From: Kiritimatiellales bacterium | Lineage (GTDB): Bacteria; Verrucomicrobiota; Kiritimatiellia; Kiritimatiellales; Pontiellaceae | Direction of reading: 5' to 3' | Length of the DNA stretch: 19,201 nucleotides | Assembly (NCBI GenBank): GCA_015486775.1 | Contig: WFRA01000384.1 | Span: 1 to 19,201 of the forward strand | In this document: piece by piece, positions 1 through 7,021 of the stretch | How the letters are laid out: each line of letters starts with the position of its first letter | Numbering within the stretch: the first letter of the stretch is position 1 | Program-made: the position numbers and the translations under genes | The notes under the pieces: model-generated | What the model was told of the DNA's origin: nothing | Databases searched by the model: none | What the model saw: only the letters and a program-made list of their open reading frames with translations

Positions 1-449
1 ATCACATAGAACGCGGCCCAGCCGGGCTTGGAGAGGTCGCCGCTGAGGAAGAGGCGGACGACGAAGCTCCAGAGCAGGGGGACATAGACGATTCCGAGGA
101 TGGTGCCCATGCAGCTTTCGAGCCCCTTGCGCAGGTCGGGGTAGGCCAGGATCCGGAAAAAGTTGGAGACGACCACGAGGAGCAGGACGCTCCAGAGCAG
201 CTCGGTGGAGAGTTCGTGAACCATGTGGAACCAGGTGGCCACAATGAAGAGCAGGCCGCTGGCGGTGCCCCATTTTTTCGAGACGGGCATGCCGCCCGAC
301 TCCAGCAGGCCGTAGAATTCCCAGGTGCCGAAGCCGGTGAAGAGCAGCATGCCGAGCAGGCCGAAAAGGTTGCGGCAGGGCACGGTGGTGAAGAGGGCGA
401 TGAGTACGGTGGCGATGCCGAGGGCGATGGCGATCCGTTTTTTATCCAT
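1..449 (-). CDS. cdsA: phosphatidate cytidylyltransferase, N-terminal part (cut by window edge)
   Basis: CdsA makes CDP-diacylglycerol from phosphatidate and CTP in the inner membrane, the branch point for phospholipid synthesis. Only the first 149 codons are in the window. I translated them from the minus strand: they begin MDKKRIAIALGIATVLIALF and continue as hydrophobic segments broken by short polar loops (for example near WEFYGLLESGG and RKGLESCMGTILGIVY), as in the N-terminal half of CdsA. The family's C-terminal signature is outside the window, so the call rests on membrane topology, weak motif likeness and the position directly after uppS, a very common order. The ATG at 449-447 has a GGAGGG ribosome site just upstream and overlaps the uppS stop by 8 bases (ATGGATAA), which implies translational coupling. 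Confidence 0.8.
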   Translation of the reverse strand, partial: MDKKRIAIALGIATVLIALFTTVPCRNLFGLLGMLLFTGFGTWEFYGLLESGGMPVSKKWGTASGLLFIVATWFHMVHELSTELLWSVLLLVVVSNFFRILAYPDLRKGLESCMGTILGIVYVPLLWSFVVRLFLSGDLSKPGWAAFYV

Positions 450-1197
450 GGTTTGCTCCCTCCGTCTCTTTCGTCGCGCCATAGCGCCGGTCGCGGGCGC
501 TGAAGGCTTCCAAGGCCTGGAAAAATTGCTCTTCGCGGAAGTCCGGCCAGTAGGTGTCGGCGATGTGGAACTCGGCGTAGGAGAGCTGCCAGAGCATGAA
601 GTTGCTCAGGCGCAGCTCGCCGCTGGTGCGGATCATCAGTTCCGGATCGGGAACGTCGGGCAGGTAGAGGTGCTCGGCCACGGTCCGCTCGTCGATGGTG
701 GCCGGATCGAGCTCGCCGGCTTTTGCCTTTTCGGCGATCTGCCTGGCGGCCTCGGCGATCTCGGTGCGGGCGCCGTAGCTCAGCGCCACGATGAAGGTGT
801 GGCCGGCATAGTGCGCGGTGGCGTCGATGGTTTTCTGCAGCCGCTTGCGCACCGGCGGGGGCAGGCGGTCGAACTGACCCATCACGCGCAGGCGGATGCG
901 GTTGTCGTGCAGCTCCTGCTCGTAGGCGTTGAGCGAGTCGACGAGCAGCTGCATCAGCCCCTTGATCTCCTGCGGCGGGCGCTTCCAGTTTTCGGTGCTG
1001 AAGGCGTAGACGGTGAGGTATTCGATGTTGGCCTTTTTCGCGGCGCGCAGCAGGGCGCGCACCGATTGCGCCCCCTCCTTGTGCCCCTCGATCCGGGGCA
1101 GCCCGCGCTCCTTGGCCCAGCGCCCATTGCCATCCATGATGACGGCCACGTGGCGGGGAACCTTTTTTAGCGATAAAATATTAGGTACTGGGTTCAT
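442..1197 (-). CDS. uppS: isoprenyl transferase (undecaprenyl diphosphate synthase)
   Basis: This cis-prenyltransferase condenses isopentenyl diphosphate units onto farnesyl diphosphate to make the C55 lipid carrier used for peptidoglycan and surface polysaccharides. Clear family motifs are visible: HVAVIMDGNGRWA near residues 16-28 with the catalytic Asp at 22, YAFSTENWKRP, and the C-terminal RTSGELRLSNFMLWQ with SYAEFHI. With the ATG at 1197 the protein is 251 aa, the usual size. An in-frame ATG at 1221 would add eight residues. I prefer 1197 because it forms an ATGA overlap with the stop of the upstream nuclease-like gene, although neither start has an obvious ribosome site. It is followed by cdsA with an 8-base overlap. 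The odd point is its upstream neighbour: uppS here follows an AT-rich ATPase/nuclease pair. Confidence 0.95.
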   Translation of the reverse strand: MNPVPNILSLKKVPRHVAVIMDGNGRWAKERGLPRIEGHKEGAQSVRALLRAAKKANIEYLTVYAFSTENWKRPPQEIKGLMQLLVDSLNAYEQELHDNRIRLRVMGQFDRLPPPVRKRLQKTIDATAHYAGHTFIVALSYGARTEIAEAARQIAEKAKAGELDPATIDERTVAEHLYLPDVPDPELMIRTSGELRLSNFMLWQLSYAEFHIADTYWPDFREEQFFQALEAFSARDRRYGATKETEGANHG

Positions 1198-1709
1198 AAA
1201 GAAATTCGATCGATATTCCATTCTGGAAACCGAGCATTCCAGCCATCAATGGTTAGCACTGCGCAGTCGTTTATGTACTTTCGTTTCCATGGGTGATCGG
1301 TTTCTTGGTTCAATCTTTTGGCAAGGCGATCCTTGAAGCCAACCAGCATTGCTTTTTGCTCTCGTTCGCTCCATGCATCCAACGCAAGCAAGACAAGATA
1401 GGTAAATGGTTTTCCGTCTTCCTTCATTAGGTGCAGGAACGTGTAGCTGTCTCTGGCTTTGGGAACTAACTCTTTGTGAATTAGGTCGTTGCTTTTTATT
1501 CGGCTTTCATAGTTAGCTTGGTTTTCTTTCGGAGATTTTGGATGGGATGGATCTTTGATTTCCAGAAGATAGGTATCGTTGTTTTCTCTTAGAACAAAAT
1601 CCACCAGTTTCATTCCCACCGGAATGCGAGCACCTTTTTTATCCAGTTTCTCAGCCGAAAGTCTGTCGGGAAAACAGAAGCCTAGCCCGCCTTCAGTGTG
1701 AGTGCTCAC
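1194..1709 (-). CDS. small PD-(D/E)XK nuclease-like protein paired with an AAA ATPase
   Basis: A 171-aa protein I cannot assign to a named family. The segment from residue 33 to 53 reads as a restriction-nuclease-like core: a strand ending in Asp37 (KLVDFVL), then a second strand ending in Glu50-x-Lys52 (YLLEIKD). That is the D...ExK spacing of PD-(D/E)XK metal-dependent nucleases. The rest is mixed and charged, with no signal peptide or membrane segment. The start is GTG at 1709-1707. It overlaps the ATPase stop as GTGA and has a G-rich ribosome site (GGGGGGAGC) inside the end of the ATPase gene, so the two proteins are probably made in fixed proportion. Base composition is low: 26 of 60 bases at 1261-1320 are G or C, against 41 of 60 at 3121-3180 in purA. 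The nuclease role is inference from the motif and the pairing. Confidence 0.6.
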   Translation of the reverse strand: MSTHTEGGLGFCFPDRLSAEKLDKKGARIPVGMKLVDFVLRENNDTYLLEIKDPSHPKSPKENQANYESRIKSNDLIHKELVPKARDSYTFLHLMKEDGKPFTYLVLLALDAWSEREQKAMLVGFKDRLAKRLNQETDHPWKRKYINDCAVLTIDGWNARFPEWNIDRISL

Positions 1710-2728
1710 TTCGCTCCCCCCAGTACACGGTCAAGATCCCGGTCGTAAAGATCCGCGAAGGTGTCGGCAATCGCGTTGGGATTGATTTGCAGATAATCAT
1801 CGGTCGATTCAATCTGTACCGAGTGGGACTTCTCGTCGTGGTAAAGCGCATGAAAACGGATTTTGTCGGAGGATTGGCTTTGCAGATCAAACTCTTTCAG
1901 CAAGACATAGCTGTGGGTTGCCAGAAAAACTTGCACCCCCATCCGTTGCAGCTTGAGCAGGATCTCAACGACGGTTTTCATCAGGCGCGGGTTCAGGTTG
2001 GCCTCGGGTTCATCCCAACAGAGCACGGAATCTCTGGCCAGCGAGCCGTTCCGTACCAGGAGCCAAAGCAAGCCCAGCTTTCTCAGGCCTTCGGCCAGCA
2101 GCATGAACTCAAGTCTGTATTCCGGAGTCTCCAGGAAGAATTTCTCGTCATTCTGTTCGATTTCGCCGCCGAGAGCTTGCCTCAGCATTTCCAGAATGGA
2201 GGAAAATTCGGTGGCCCCTCCGTTTTTCAGGGGCGGGAGGAGCGCCTTGTCGATGATGTCCGCGTAGACCTTTTCAAAGGCAATCTCGCGGGCGGAGTAA
2301 AGCGACCGGAATCCCGGCGCGTTGGAAAGCATCTCCTTGACCGGAATATAAACGGCCTTCTGCTCGTGTTTCTTCCACTGCGCTACCGACGGGTTTGTTC
2401 CTGTGGCAAGCGAGGTGGGGGCTTCGGGATTCAGGCGAAACGAACTTTTGAGTTCAATGGTTTTGTTGTTCGTGAAGAAAGAGACCGAAGCATCTTCCGA
2501 TCCCTTGCGGATTAATCCGCCGATTTCATTGGGTTTGAAAATGGGTTGAAGCAGGTTGTAGAAAATAACGTCTTCCGGTTTTGAAAATTCGCAGGCGGCA
2601 TAGACCAGTTTTAAAATATGTGTCTTGCCTGTTCCGTTTTCTCCGATGAGGATATTGACTCCAGAGGAACACTCAAGATCCAGCTCCTTGAAGGCCGTGA
2701 AATTCCTTAGGCTCGCCTTTTCTATCAT
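1706..2728 (-). CDS. AAA/SMC-like ATPase (AAA_21/OLD-like), probable partner of the adjacent nuclease-like protein
   Basis: A 340-aa cytoplasmic ATPase of the ABC/SMC-like kind found in many anti-phage systems. Visible motifs: an N-terminal strand IEKASLRNFTAFKELDLE; Walker A GENGTGKT at 29-36; a signature-like LAEGLRKLG at 211-219; Walker B VLCWDEPEANLNP from 235 with Asp239/Glu240; and the H-loop ATHS at 270-273. The insert between Walker A and the signature is about 175 residues, too short for a long coiled coil and typical of compact AAA_21 proteins. No Toprim domain follows, unlike full OLD nucleases, so a separate effector is expected, and the next gene encodes a nuclease-like protein overlapping by GTGA. 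The start lies 18 bases after the purA stop, with AAAGGAAG as ribosome site. Lower GC than purA suggests acquisition. The substrate is unknown. Confidence 0.8.
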   Translation of the reverse strand: MIEKASLRNFTAFKELDLECSSGVNILIGENGTGKTHILKLVYAACEFSKPEDVIFYNLLQPIFKPNEIGGLIRKGSEDASVSFFTNNKTIELKSSFRLNPEAPTSLATGTNPSVAQWKKHEQKAVYIPVKEMLSNAPGFRSLYSAREIAFEKVYADIIDKALLPPLKNGGATEFSSILEMLRQALGGEIEQNDEKFFLETPEYRLEFMLLAEGLRKLGLLWLLVRNGSLARDSVLCWDEPEANLNPRLMKTVVEILLKLQRMGVQVFLATHSYVLLKEFDLQSQSSDKIRFHALYHDEKSHSVQIESTDDYLQINPNAIADTFADLYDRDLDRVLGGAK

Positions 2729-2746
2729 TGTTGCTTCCTTTCTTGC

Positions 2747-4024
2747 TTACCGATCCAGCAGCAGGGTGCTGGACCGTTTGGGGCCGACGGAAAGGATGGA
2801 GACTTTCACGCCGGTGAGTTTTTCCAGATATTGGATATATTTCTGCGCCTGCTCGGGCAGATCTTCCCAGCAGGTGCATTCGGTGGTGGGGGTGTTCCAG
2901 CCCTTGAACTCTTCGTAGATGGGCTTGCAGCGCTCCAGCTTGCGAATGCTCGCTGGAACGGTTTCGAGACGCTCGCCGTCGCATTCGTAGGCGACGCAGA
3001 CCTTGATGGTCTCGACGGCGTCGAGCACGTCGAGTTTCATGAGCGCCCATTCGTCGATGCCGCCGACCATGGCGGAGTATCGGGCGACGACGCCGTCGAA
3101 CCAGCCGCAGCGGCGGGGGCGGCCGGTGGTGGCGCCGAATTCGTGGCCGACCTTGGCGATGTGCGCGCCCATTTCGTCGTGCAGCTCGGTGGGGAAGGGC
3201 CCTTCGCCGACGCGGGTGGTGTAGGCCTTGACGATGCCGACGACGCGGTCGATGGCGTTGGGCGGAATGCCGGAGCCGGACGGCGCGCCGCCTGCGCCGG
3301 TGTTGGACGAGGTGACGTAGGGGTAGGTGCCGAAGTCGATGTCGAGCATGACGCCCTGGGCGCCTTCGAAGAGGATTTCTTCGTCGTTTTGAACCGCTTG
3401 GTGGAGCAGGGGGACGGTGTCGCAGATGAAGGGGCGCAGATAGTCGGCGGCCTCCTTGACCTCGGCGAGGAAGGGTTCGATTTCGAGCGGTTCCGCGCCC
3501 ATGGAGACGAGGATCTCGTTCTTGGCTTTTGCCTGGGCGGCCACCCGGTCGAGGAAGTCGTCTTCGAGGATGTCGCCGAGGCGCAGGCCGGAGCGGTCGG
3601 CCTTGTCGCAGTAGGCCGGGCCGATGCCGCGCTTGGTGGTGCCGATCTTTTCGGCCTCGTCGCGGCTACCCTCTTTGGCGCCGTCGAGTTCCTTGTGGTA
3701 TTGCAGGACAATGTGGGCGCGGTCGGAGATAAAGAGGCGGTTGCCGATGCTGACGCCGCGCTTGACGAGATCGACGAGTTCGTCCATCAGGCCGACGAGG
3801 TCGACGACGAGGCCGTTGCCGATGACGCATTTGCAACCTTCGCGCAGGATGCCCGACGGGGTGAGGTGGAGGACATATTTCTGGTCGCCGACCTCGACGG
3901 TGTGGCCGGCGTTGTTGCCGCCCTGGTAGCGCACGACCCAATCCATCTTGGCGGTGAGCACGTCGATAATCTTGCCTTTGCCTTCGTCGCCCCACTGCGA
4001 CCCGATCAATACTGTTCTGGACAT
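2747..4024 (-). CDS. purA: adenylosuccinate synthase
   Basis: PurA joins IMP and aspartate using GTP to form adenylosuccinate, the first committed step from IMP to AMP, in the cytoplasm. Recognisable segments: SQWGDEGKGK at 9-18 with catalytic Asp13, NNAGHTV with His41, GTTKRGIGPAY, the QGVMLDIDFGTYPYVTSSN block and the TTGRPRRCGWFD loop. The reading frame stays open for 33 more codons upstream, but I start at the ATG at 4024. MSRTVLIGSQWGDEG is the usual beginning, it gives 425 aa (normal size), AGGA precedes it at good spacing, and the upstream extension runs through a terminator hairpin. The gene is followed after 18 bases by the ATPase/nuclease pair and then uppS, so it probably drives that whole set. 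Confidence 0.97.
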   Translation of the reverse strand: MSRTVLIGSQWGDEGKGKIIDVLTAKMDWVVRYQGGNNAGHTVEVGDQKYVLHLTPSGILREGCKCVIGNGLVVDLVGLMDELVDLVKRGVSIGNRLFISDRAHIVLQYHKELDGAKEGSRDEAEKIGTTKRGIGPAYCDKADRSGLRLGDILEDDFLDRVAAQAKAKNEILVSMGAEPLEIEPFLAEVKEAADYLRPFICDTVPLLHQAVQNDEEILFEGAQGVMLDIDFGTYPYVTSSNTGAGGAPSGSGIPPNAIDRVVGIVKAYTTRVGEGPFPTELHDEMGAHIAKVGHEFGATTGRPRRCGWFDGVVARYSAMVGGIDEWALMKLDVLDAVETIKVCVAYECDGERLETVPASIRKLERCKPIYEEFKGWNTPTTECTCWEDLPEQAQKYIQYLEKLTGVKVSILSVGPKRSSTLLLDR

Positions 4025-4065
4025 TCTGGAATCCTGTTTTTGTTGTTTTTGAAAATGGCTTTCCA

Positions 4066-4082
4066 GCCGGTTCCCGACCGGC
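4066..4082 (-). other. hairpin in the purA 5' leader
   Basis: A perfect 6-bp inverted repeat (GCCGGT / ACCGGC) with a 5-base loop lies about 40 bases before the purA start, in the minus-strand transcript. No T tract follows in either direction, so it is not an intrinsic terminator. It could be a leader structure or an operator half-site pair; no function can be assigned. Confidence 0.35.
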
Positions 4083-4093
4083 AGAAACCCATC

Positions 4094-4119
4094 AAAAAAG
4101 CCCTCTTCCACAAGGGGGC
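4094..4119 (-). terminator. Rho-independent terminator after the response regulator gene
   Basis: On the minus strand GCCCCCTTGTGGAAGAGGGC folds as GCCC-C-CTT / AAG-A-GGGC with a GTGG loop and one internal C/A mismatch, and is followed directly by six T residues. An alternative longer stem uses CCCTCTT upstream with AAGAGGG. It lies about 85 bases past the stop of the sigma-54 response regulator and about 70 bases before purA, so it should separate the two transcripts. Confidence 0.75.
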
Positions 4120-4204
4120 TCATGAAAGAGGGAAACTAGGGAAACCCGTTTGCCCCGTCAAGTTTTCCAGTCTCCGGAAATTGCGGGCGGCACCGGTGCT
4201 TTTC

Positions 4205-5578
4205 CTAGTCCTGCTTCTCTTCCGGCAGCTTGCGGTAGAGGGTGGCCAGGCTGATGTCGAGCTCCTGAGCGGCCTTGACCTTGTCGCCGCCCATGGTGTT
4301 GATGACGTTCTTAAGGTATTCCTTCTCCTTGGCGCGCAGGAAGGCCTTAAGCGATTTTCCCTTTTCGAACTCGCCGGTGAGCGCGGCGTTCTGCGCCCCC
4401 GGATTCTCTTCGTAGGAGATGATCAGCTTGGAGGGGAGGGTCTCCTTGGTGATCTTGTTGTCCTTGAGGAAGGTGAGGCAGTGCTGGATCACGTTTTCGA
4501 GCTCGCGGACATTGCCCGGCCAGCTGTAGTTTTGGAGGATGGCGAGCACGGCGTTGTCGATGGCGGGGTATTCGCCCCCCTCCAGCTCCTGCTCGATAAA
4601 GTGCTGCGTCAGAGCCAGGACATCCTCCGGCCGCTGCTTGAGGGGGGGGATCTCGATGGAGATGACGCTGAGGCGGTAGAAGAGGTCTTCGCGGAAGGTG
4701 CCTTCCTTCACCAGGGTCTCGAGATTCTGGTTCGAGGCGGCAACGATGCGGACATCGACCTCGAACTCCTGGTTCCCGCCCACCTTGCGGATCTTCTTGG
4801 TCTGGATGGCCCGGAGTAGCTTGGACTGGAGCTGGAGGGGGATGGAGTTGATTTCGTCGAGGAAGATGGTTCCGCCTTTCGCGGCCTCGAACAGCCCGTC
4901 CTTGTTGGCGTTCGCCCCGGTGAAGGCGCCCTTGACGTGGCCGAAGAGCTCCGACTCGATCAGGGTCTCGGGTAGGGCGGCGCAGTTGACGGGGACGAAG
5001 GGGCCGTCGGAGCGGGCGCTGTGGCTGTGGAGCGCCTCGGCAACGAGTTCCTTTCCGGTTCCGCTCTGGCCGGTGACCATGATGGTGGTCTTGGTGGGTG
5101 CCACGCGCTTGACCATTTCGCAGACGTTCACCATGCCCTCGCTTTCGGCGACAATGTTGCCGAAGTATTTCTTGGCCTCGACGGGCGGGGTGCCGCCGGT
5201 CTGCTCGGAGAGCGAGTGCTGGTAGTCGATGGCTCGCTTCACGGTGGCGAGTAGCTCGTCGATCTTGAACGGCTTGGGGAGATAGTCGAAGGCACCCTCC
5301 TTCATAGCCTCGACCGCCGTGGTGACGGTGGCATACGCCGTGAGCATGATCACGCCCACATGCGGGCGCATCTGCCGGGTCTTGCGGAGCAACTGCATGC
5401 CGTCGACCGGCTCCATTTTGATATCGGAAATCAGCAGGTCGAAGGAGTCGGATTTGAGGAGTTCTTCCGCCACGCCGCCGTGTTCGGCAAGTTGCACATC
5501 GTGACCCTTGCTGGTCAAGATCTTGTTCAACAAGCTCAGGATTGTTGGATCGTCGTCTGCTATCAGGATTTTCGCCAT
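4205..5578 (-). CDS. sigma-54-dependent response regulator (NtrC/AtoC family)
   Basis: A full three-domain enhancer-binding protein of 457 aa. The receiver domain (about 1-120) has the acidic DDD at 8-10, phospho-acceptor Asp52 and Lys102 in PKPFK. The AAA+ domain (about 140-365) has Walker A GQSGTGKE at 170-177, the sigma-54-contact loop GAFTGA at 217-222, Walker B TIFLDE ending at 241-242, the arginine-finger region FREDLFYRL and WPGNVREL at 353-360. The C-terminal Fis-type helix-turn-helix spans about 430-450. All residues for sigma-54 activation are present. I choose the ATG at 5578, not the in-frame TTG at 5584, because AGGAAGG lies 8 bases before it. No histidine kinase is adjacent, so the signal and regulon are unknown. 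An intrinsic terminator follows, so it looks monocistronic. Confidence 0.95.
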   Translation of the reverse strand: MAKILIADDDPTILSLLNKILTSKGHDVQLAEHGGVAEELLKSDSFDLLISDIKMEPVDGMQLLRKTRQMRPHVGVIMLTAYATVTTAVEAMKEGAFDYLPKPFKIDELLATVKRAIDYQHSLSEQTGGTPPVEAKKYFGNIVAESEGMVNVCEMVKRVAPTKTTIMVTGQSGTGKELVAEALHSHSARSDGPFVPVNCAALPETLIESELFGHVKGAFTGANANKDGLFEAAKGGTIFLDEINSIPLQLQSKLLRAIQTKKIRKVGGNQEFEVDVRIVAASNQNLETLVKEGTFREDLFYRLSVISIEIPPLKQRPEDVLALTQHFIEQELEGGEYPAIDNAVLAILQNYSWPGNVRELENVIQHCLTFLKDNKITKETLPSKLIISYEENPGAQNAALTGEFEKGKSLKAFLRAKEKEYLKNVINTMGGDKVKAAQELDISLATLYRKLPEEKQD

Positions 5579-5612
5579 TTTCAAAACCTTCCTCTGGAAT
5601 GCTCAAAAAGCG

Positions 5613-5644
5613 TATATAACCCCGATTTTCTTTAAAGGAGTCAA
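5613..5644 (-). promoter_or_regulatory. possible sigma-70 promoter for the response regulator
   Basis: On the minus strand TTGACT (5644-5639) is followed by an AT-rich TTATATA stretch (5619-5613). The spacer is 19 bases to TTATAT, longer than the ideal 17, so this is only a candidate. It sits about 35 bases upstream of the response regulator ATG and just after the stop of the preceding gene. Confidence 0.35.
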
Positions 5645-5674
5645 GCTTAATGATTGAGAGAAGACGGGGGTCGG

Positions 5675-6430
5675 CTAAAAGGTGGGGAGCCACCTCTGGA
5701 TGATCTTTTGGCTGGTTCCATCCTTTTCCCACTTGGCGAGCAGCGCGTTGATATCTTCGAGCAGCTCTAGGTCGCCCTTGCGCACGCCCCAGGCCAGCGG
5801 CTCGATGTTGAGCACGTCGGGGAAGGCCACCAGATCGCTTTCGTTCAGGGCATACAGCCACCAGATCTGGGGGGCGTCGTTGACGAACATGCCGATCTTT
5901 CCGCTCTTGAGGGCGGAAATCGCGGCGGCGGACTTGGAATAGCCCTTTTTTTCCGAGTTGGAAAAGTGCTGGAAAACGAACTGTTCGCCGGTTGTGCCCT
6001 TGATATATCCAACGGGCTTCTTCTGGTTTTTGATCGTGCTGGCCAGCAGGCCGGCGGCATCGTAGCTGTCGCGCCGGAAGATGGCGGTCAGGCCGGACTG
6101 CATGTAGGGCGTGGTAAAATCGATGCGGATGCTGCGTGCCCCGGTGACCGTCATGCCGGACATGATGATGTCGGTCTTGTTTTGCTCCAGATAGTCGAGC
6201 TGCTTCGTCCACGGAACCTCGACAAAGACCACCTTGCGGTTGAGCGCGGTGCCGAGAAGCTTGGCAAAGTCGGCCTCTATGCCGCTGATTTGTCCGCCTT
6301 GCTTGAAGATGACGGGCTGCGAGTTGGGCGATACGCCGACGCGCAGGACGGACGGATCAGGGGCGGTGCCTTGCGTGATGCATCCGGAAAGCAGGGCGAC
6401 GAGGGAAAACAGGGCGATGCAGTGTTTCAT
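5675..6430 (-). CDS. amino-acid-type ABC transporter solute-binding lipoprotein (SBP family 3), orphan
   Basis: A 251-aa periplasmic binding protein anchored as a lipoprotein. MKHCIALFSLVALLSGC ends in the lipobox LSGC with Cys17. The mature part has the family 3 pattern: GVSPNSQPVIF, GIEADFAKLLGTAL, VPWTKQLDYLEQNKTDIIMS, then MTVTGARSIRIDFTTPYM, where the Arg at 99 would hold the ligand carboxylate, and Asp185 in VNDAPQIW as the likely amine contact. It probably binds a polar amino acid or a related small molecule. The start at 6430 is preferred over an upstream Met because it begins the signal peptide and has GGAGT upstream. No permease or ATPase gene is adjacent, so it either serves a transporter encoded elsewhere or acts as a sensor. 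The exact ligand is not predictable from the sequence. Confidence 0.88.
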   Translation of the reverse strand: MKHCIALFSLVALLSGCITQGTAPDPSVLRVGVSPNSQPVIFKQGGQISGIEADFAKLLGTALNRKVVFVEVPWTKQLDYLEQNKTDIIMSGMTVTGARSIRIDFTTPYMQSGLTAIFRRDSYDAAGLLASTIKNQKKPVGYIKGTTGEQFVFQHFSNSEKKGYSKSAAAISALKSGKIGMFVNDAPQIWWLYALNESDLVAFPDVLNIEPLAWGVRKGDLELLEDINALLAKWEKDGTSQKIIQRWLPTF

Positions 6431-6458
6431 GGTATGGACTCCTAGTTGGTTGGGGCGC

Positions 6459-6487
6459 AGTATTCCAATCTTTGGAAGCCGATGCAA
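6459..6487 (-). promoter_or_regulatory. candidate promoter with embedded inverted repeat, upstream of the binding-protein gene
   Basis: On the minus strand TTGCAT (6487-6482), a 17-base spacer and AATACT (6464-6459) lie about 30 bases before the binding-protein start. The match to consensus is modest. A perfect inverted repeat TTCCAA-TCT-TTGGAA (6463-6477) occupies most of the spacer and touches the -10 element, the place where a repressor would act. Both assignments are inference. Confidence 0.35.
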
Positions 6488-6508
6488 GCATGGCTTTGTG
6501 GCCGGATC

Positions 6509-7021
6509 TTAATCGGTGGGCGGGGTGGGTTCCCCTTTTTTCTTCTTCCGATCTTTGGAATCTTGCCGCAGTTGCTGGAAGAAGCTTTGCATGACGGCCT
6601 TGCAGTCGGCCTCCATCAGGCCGGTCTCGACCTCGACGCGGTGGTTGAGGTCGGCAGTATCCAATATCTGGAACTTGGAGACGGCACCGCCGCGGACGGG
6701 GTCGGTCATCCCCCAGACCACCTTTTCGATCCGGGCGAGCACGAGTGCCCCCGCGCACATGGGGCAGGGCTCCTTCGTCACATACATCGTCGCGCCGACG
6801 AGCCGCCAGTTGCCGACGGCCTGCGTGGCCTGGGTGATGGCCAGGATTTCGGCGTGCGCGGTGGGGTCGTTGAGCGTTTCGGTCTGGTTGTGTGCCTTGC
6901 CGATCACCGCGCCATCCTTGACGATCACCGCGCCGCAGGGTACCTCGCCCTCCTCAGCAGCGATTTCCGCCTGACGCAGTGCCATGCGCATGAACTGGAT
7001 GTTGGGGGAGAGGTTATCCAT
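6509..7021 (-). CDS. tadA: tRNA-specific adenosine deaminase (TadA)
   Basis: TadA converts A34 to inosine in the wobble position of tRNA-Arg(ACG), a zinc-dependent hydrolytic deamination. The cytidine-deaminase fold motifs are intact: DPTAHAEIL with zinc ligand His56 and proton-shuttle Glu58, and KEPCPMCAGAL with Cys86 and Cys89. The C-terminal half (LNHRVEVETGLMEADC) follows the TadA pattern, not that of guanine deaminases. With the ATG at 7021 the protein is 170 aa, with a Lys-rich tail (KDRKKKKGE). A longer in-frame start at 7084 would lie deep inside the upstream kinase gene. The chosen ATG overlaps that gene's stop by 8 bases (ATGGATAA), so the two are translationally coupled. Confidence 0.93.
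   Translation of the reverse strand: MDNLSPNIQFMRMALRQAEIAAEEGEVPCGAVIVKDGAVIGKAHNQTETLNDPTAHAEILAITQATQAVGNWRLVGATMYVTKEPCPMCAGALVLARIEKVVWGMTDPVRGGAVSKFQILDTADLNHRVEVETGLMEADCKAVMQSFFQQLRQDSKDRKKKKGEPTPPTD

Noticed and set aside
4025..4123. An N-terminal extension of PurA starting at 4123
   Set aside because: The extension crosses an intrinsic terminator and a leader hairpin, and PurA proteins normally begin right at the GDEGKGK strand.
2831..4819. A 662-codon open frame on the plus strand across purA and the response regulator
   Set aside because: It is antisense to two unmistakable genes, is dominated by Val, Gly, Ala, Asp and Glu as expected from the complement of GC-rich codons, and has no recognisable domain.
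4347..6212. A 621-codon minus-strand frame overlapping the response regulator and binding-protein genes
   Set aside because: It is rich in Arg, His, Pro and Gln, has no domain pattern, and overlaps two well-supported genes in another frame.
442..7021. The identical ATGGATAA overlaps at uppS/cdsA and lipid kinase/tadA as a shared regulatory element
   Set aside because: The overlap is a simple way to combine ATG and TAA in adjacent frames, and the flanking bases differ; two cases are not enough.
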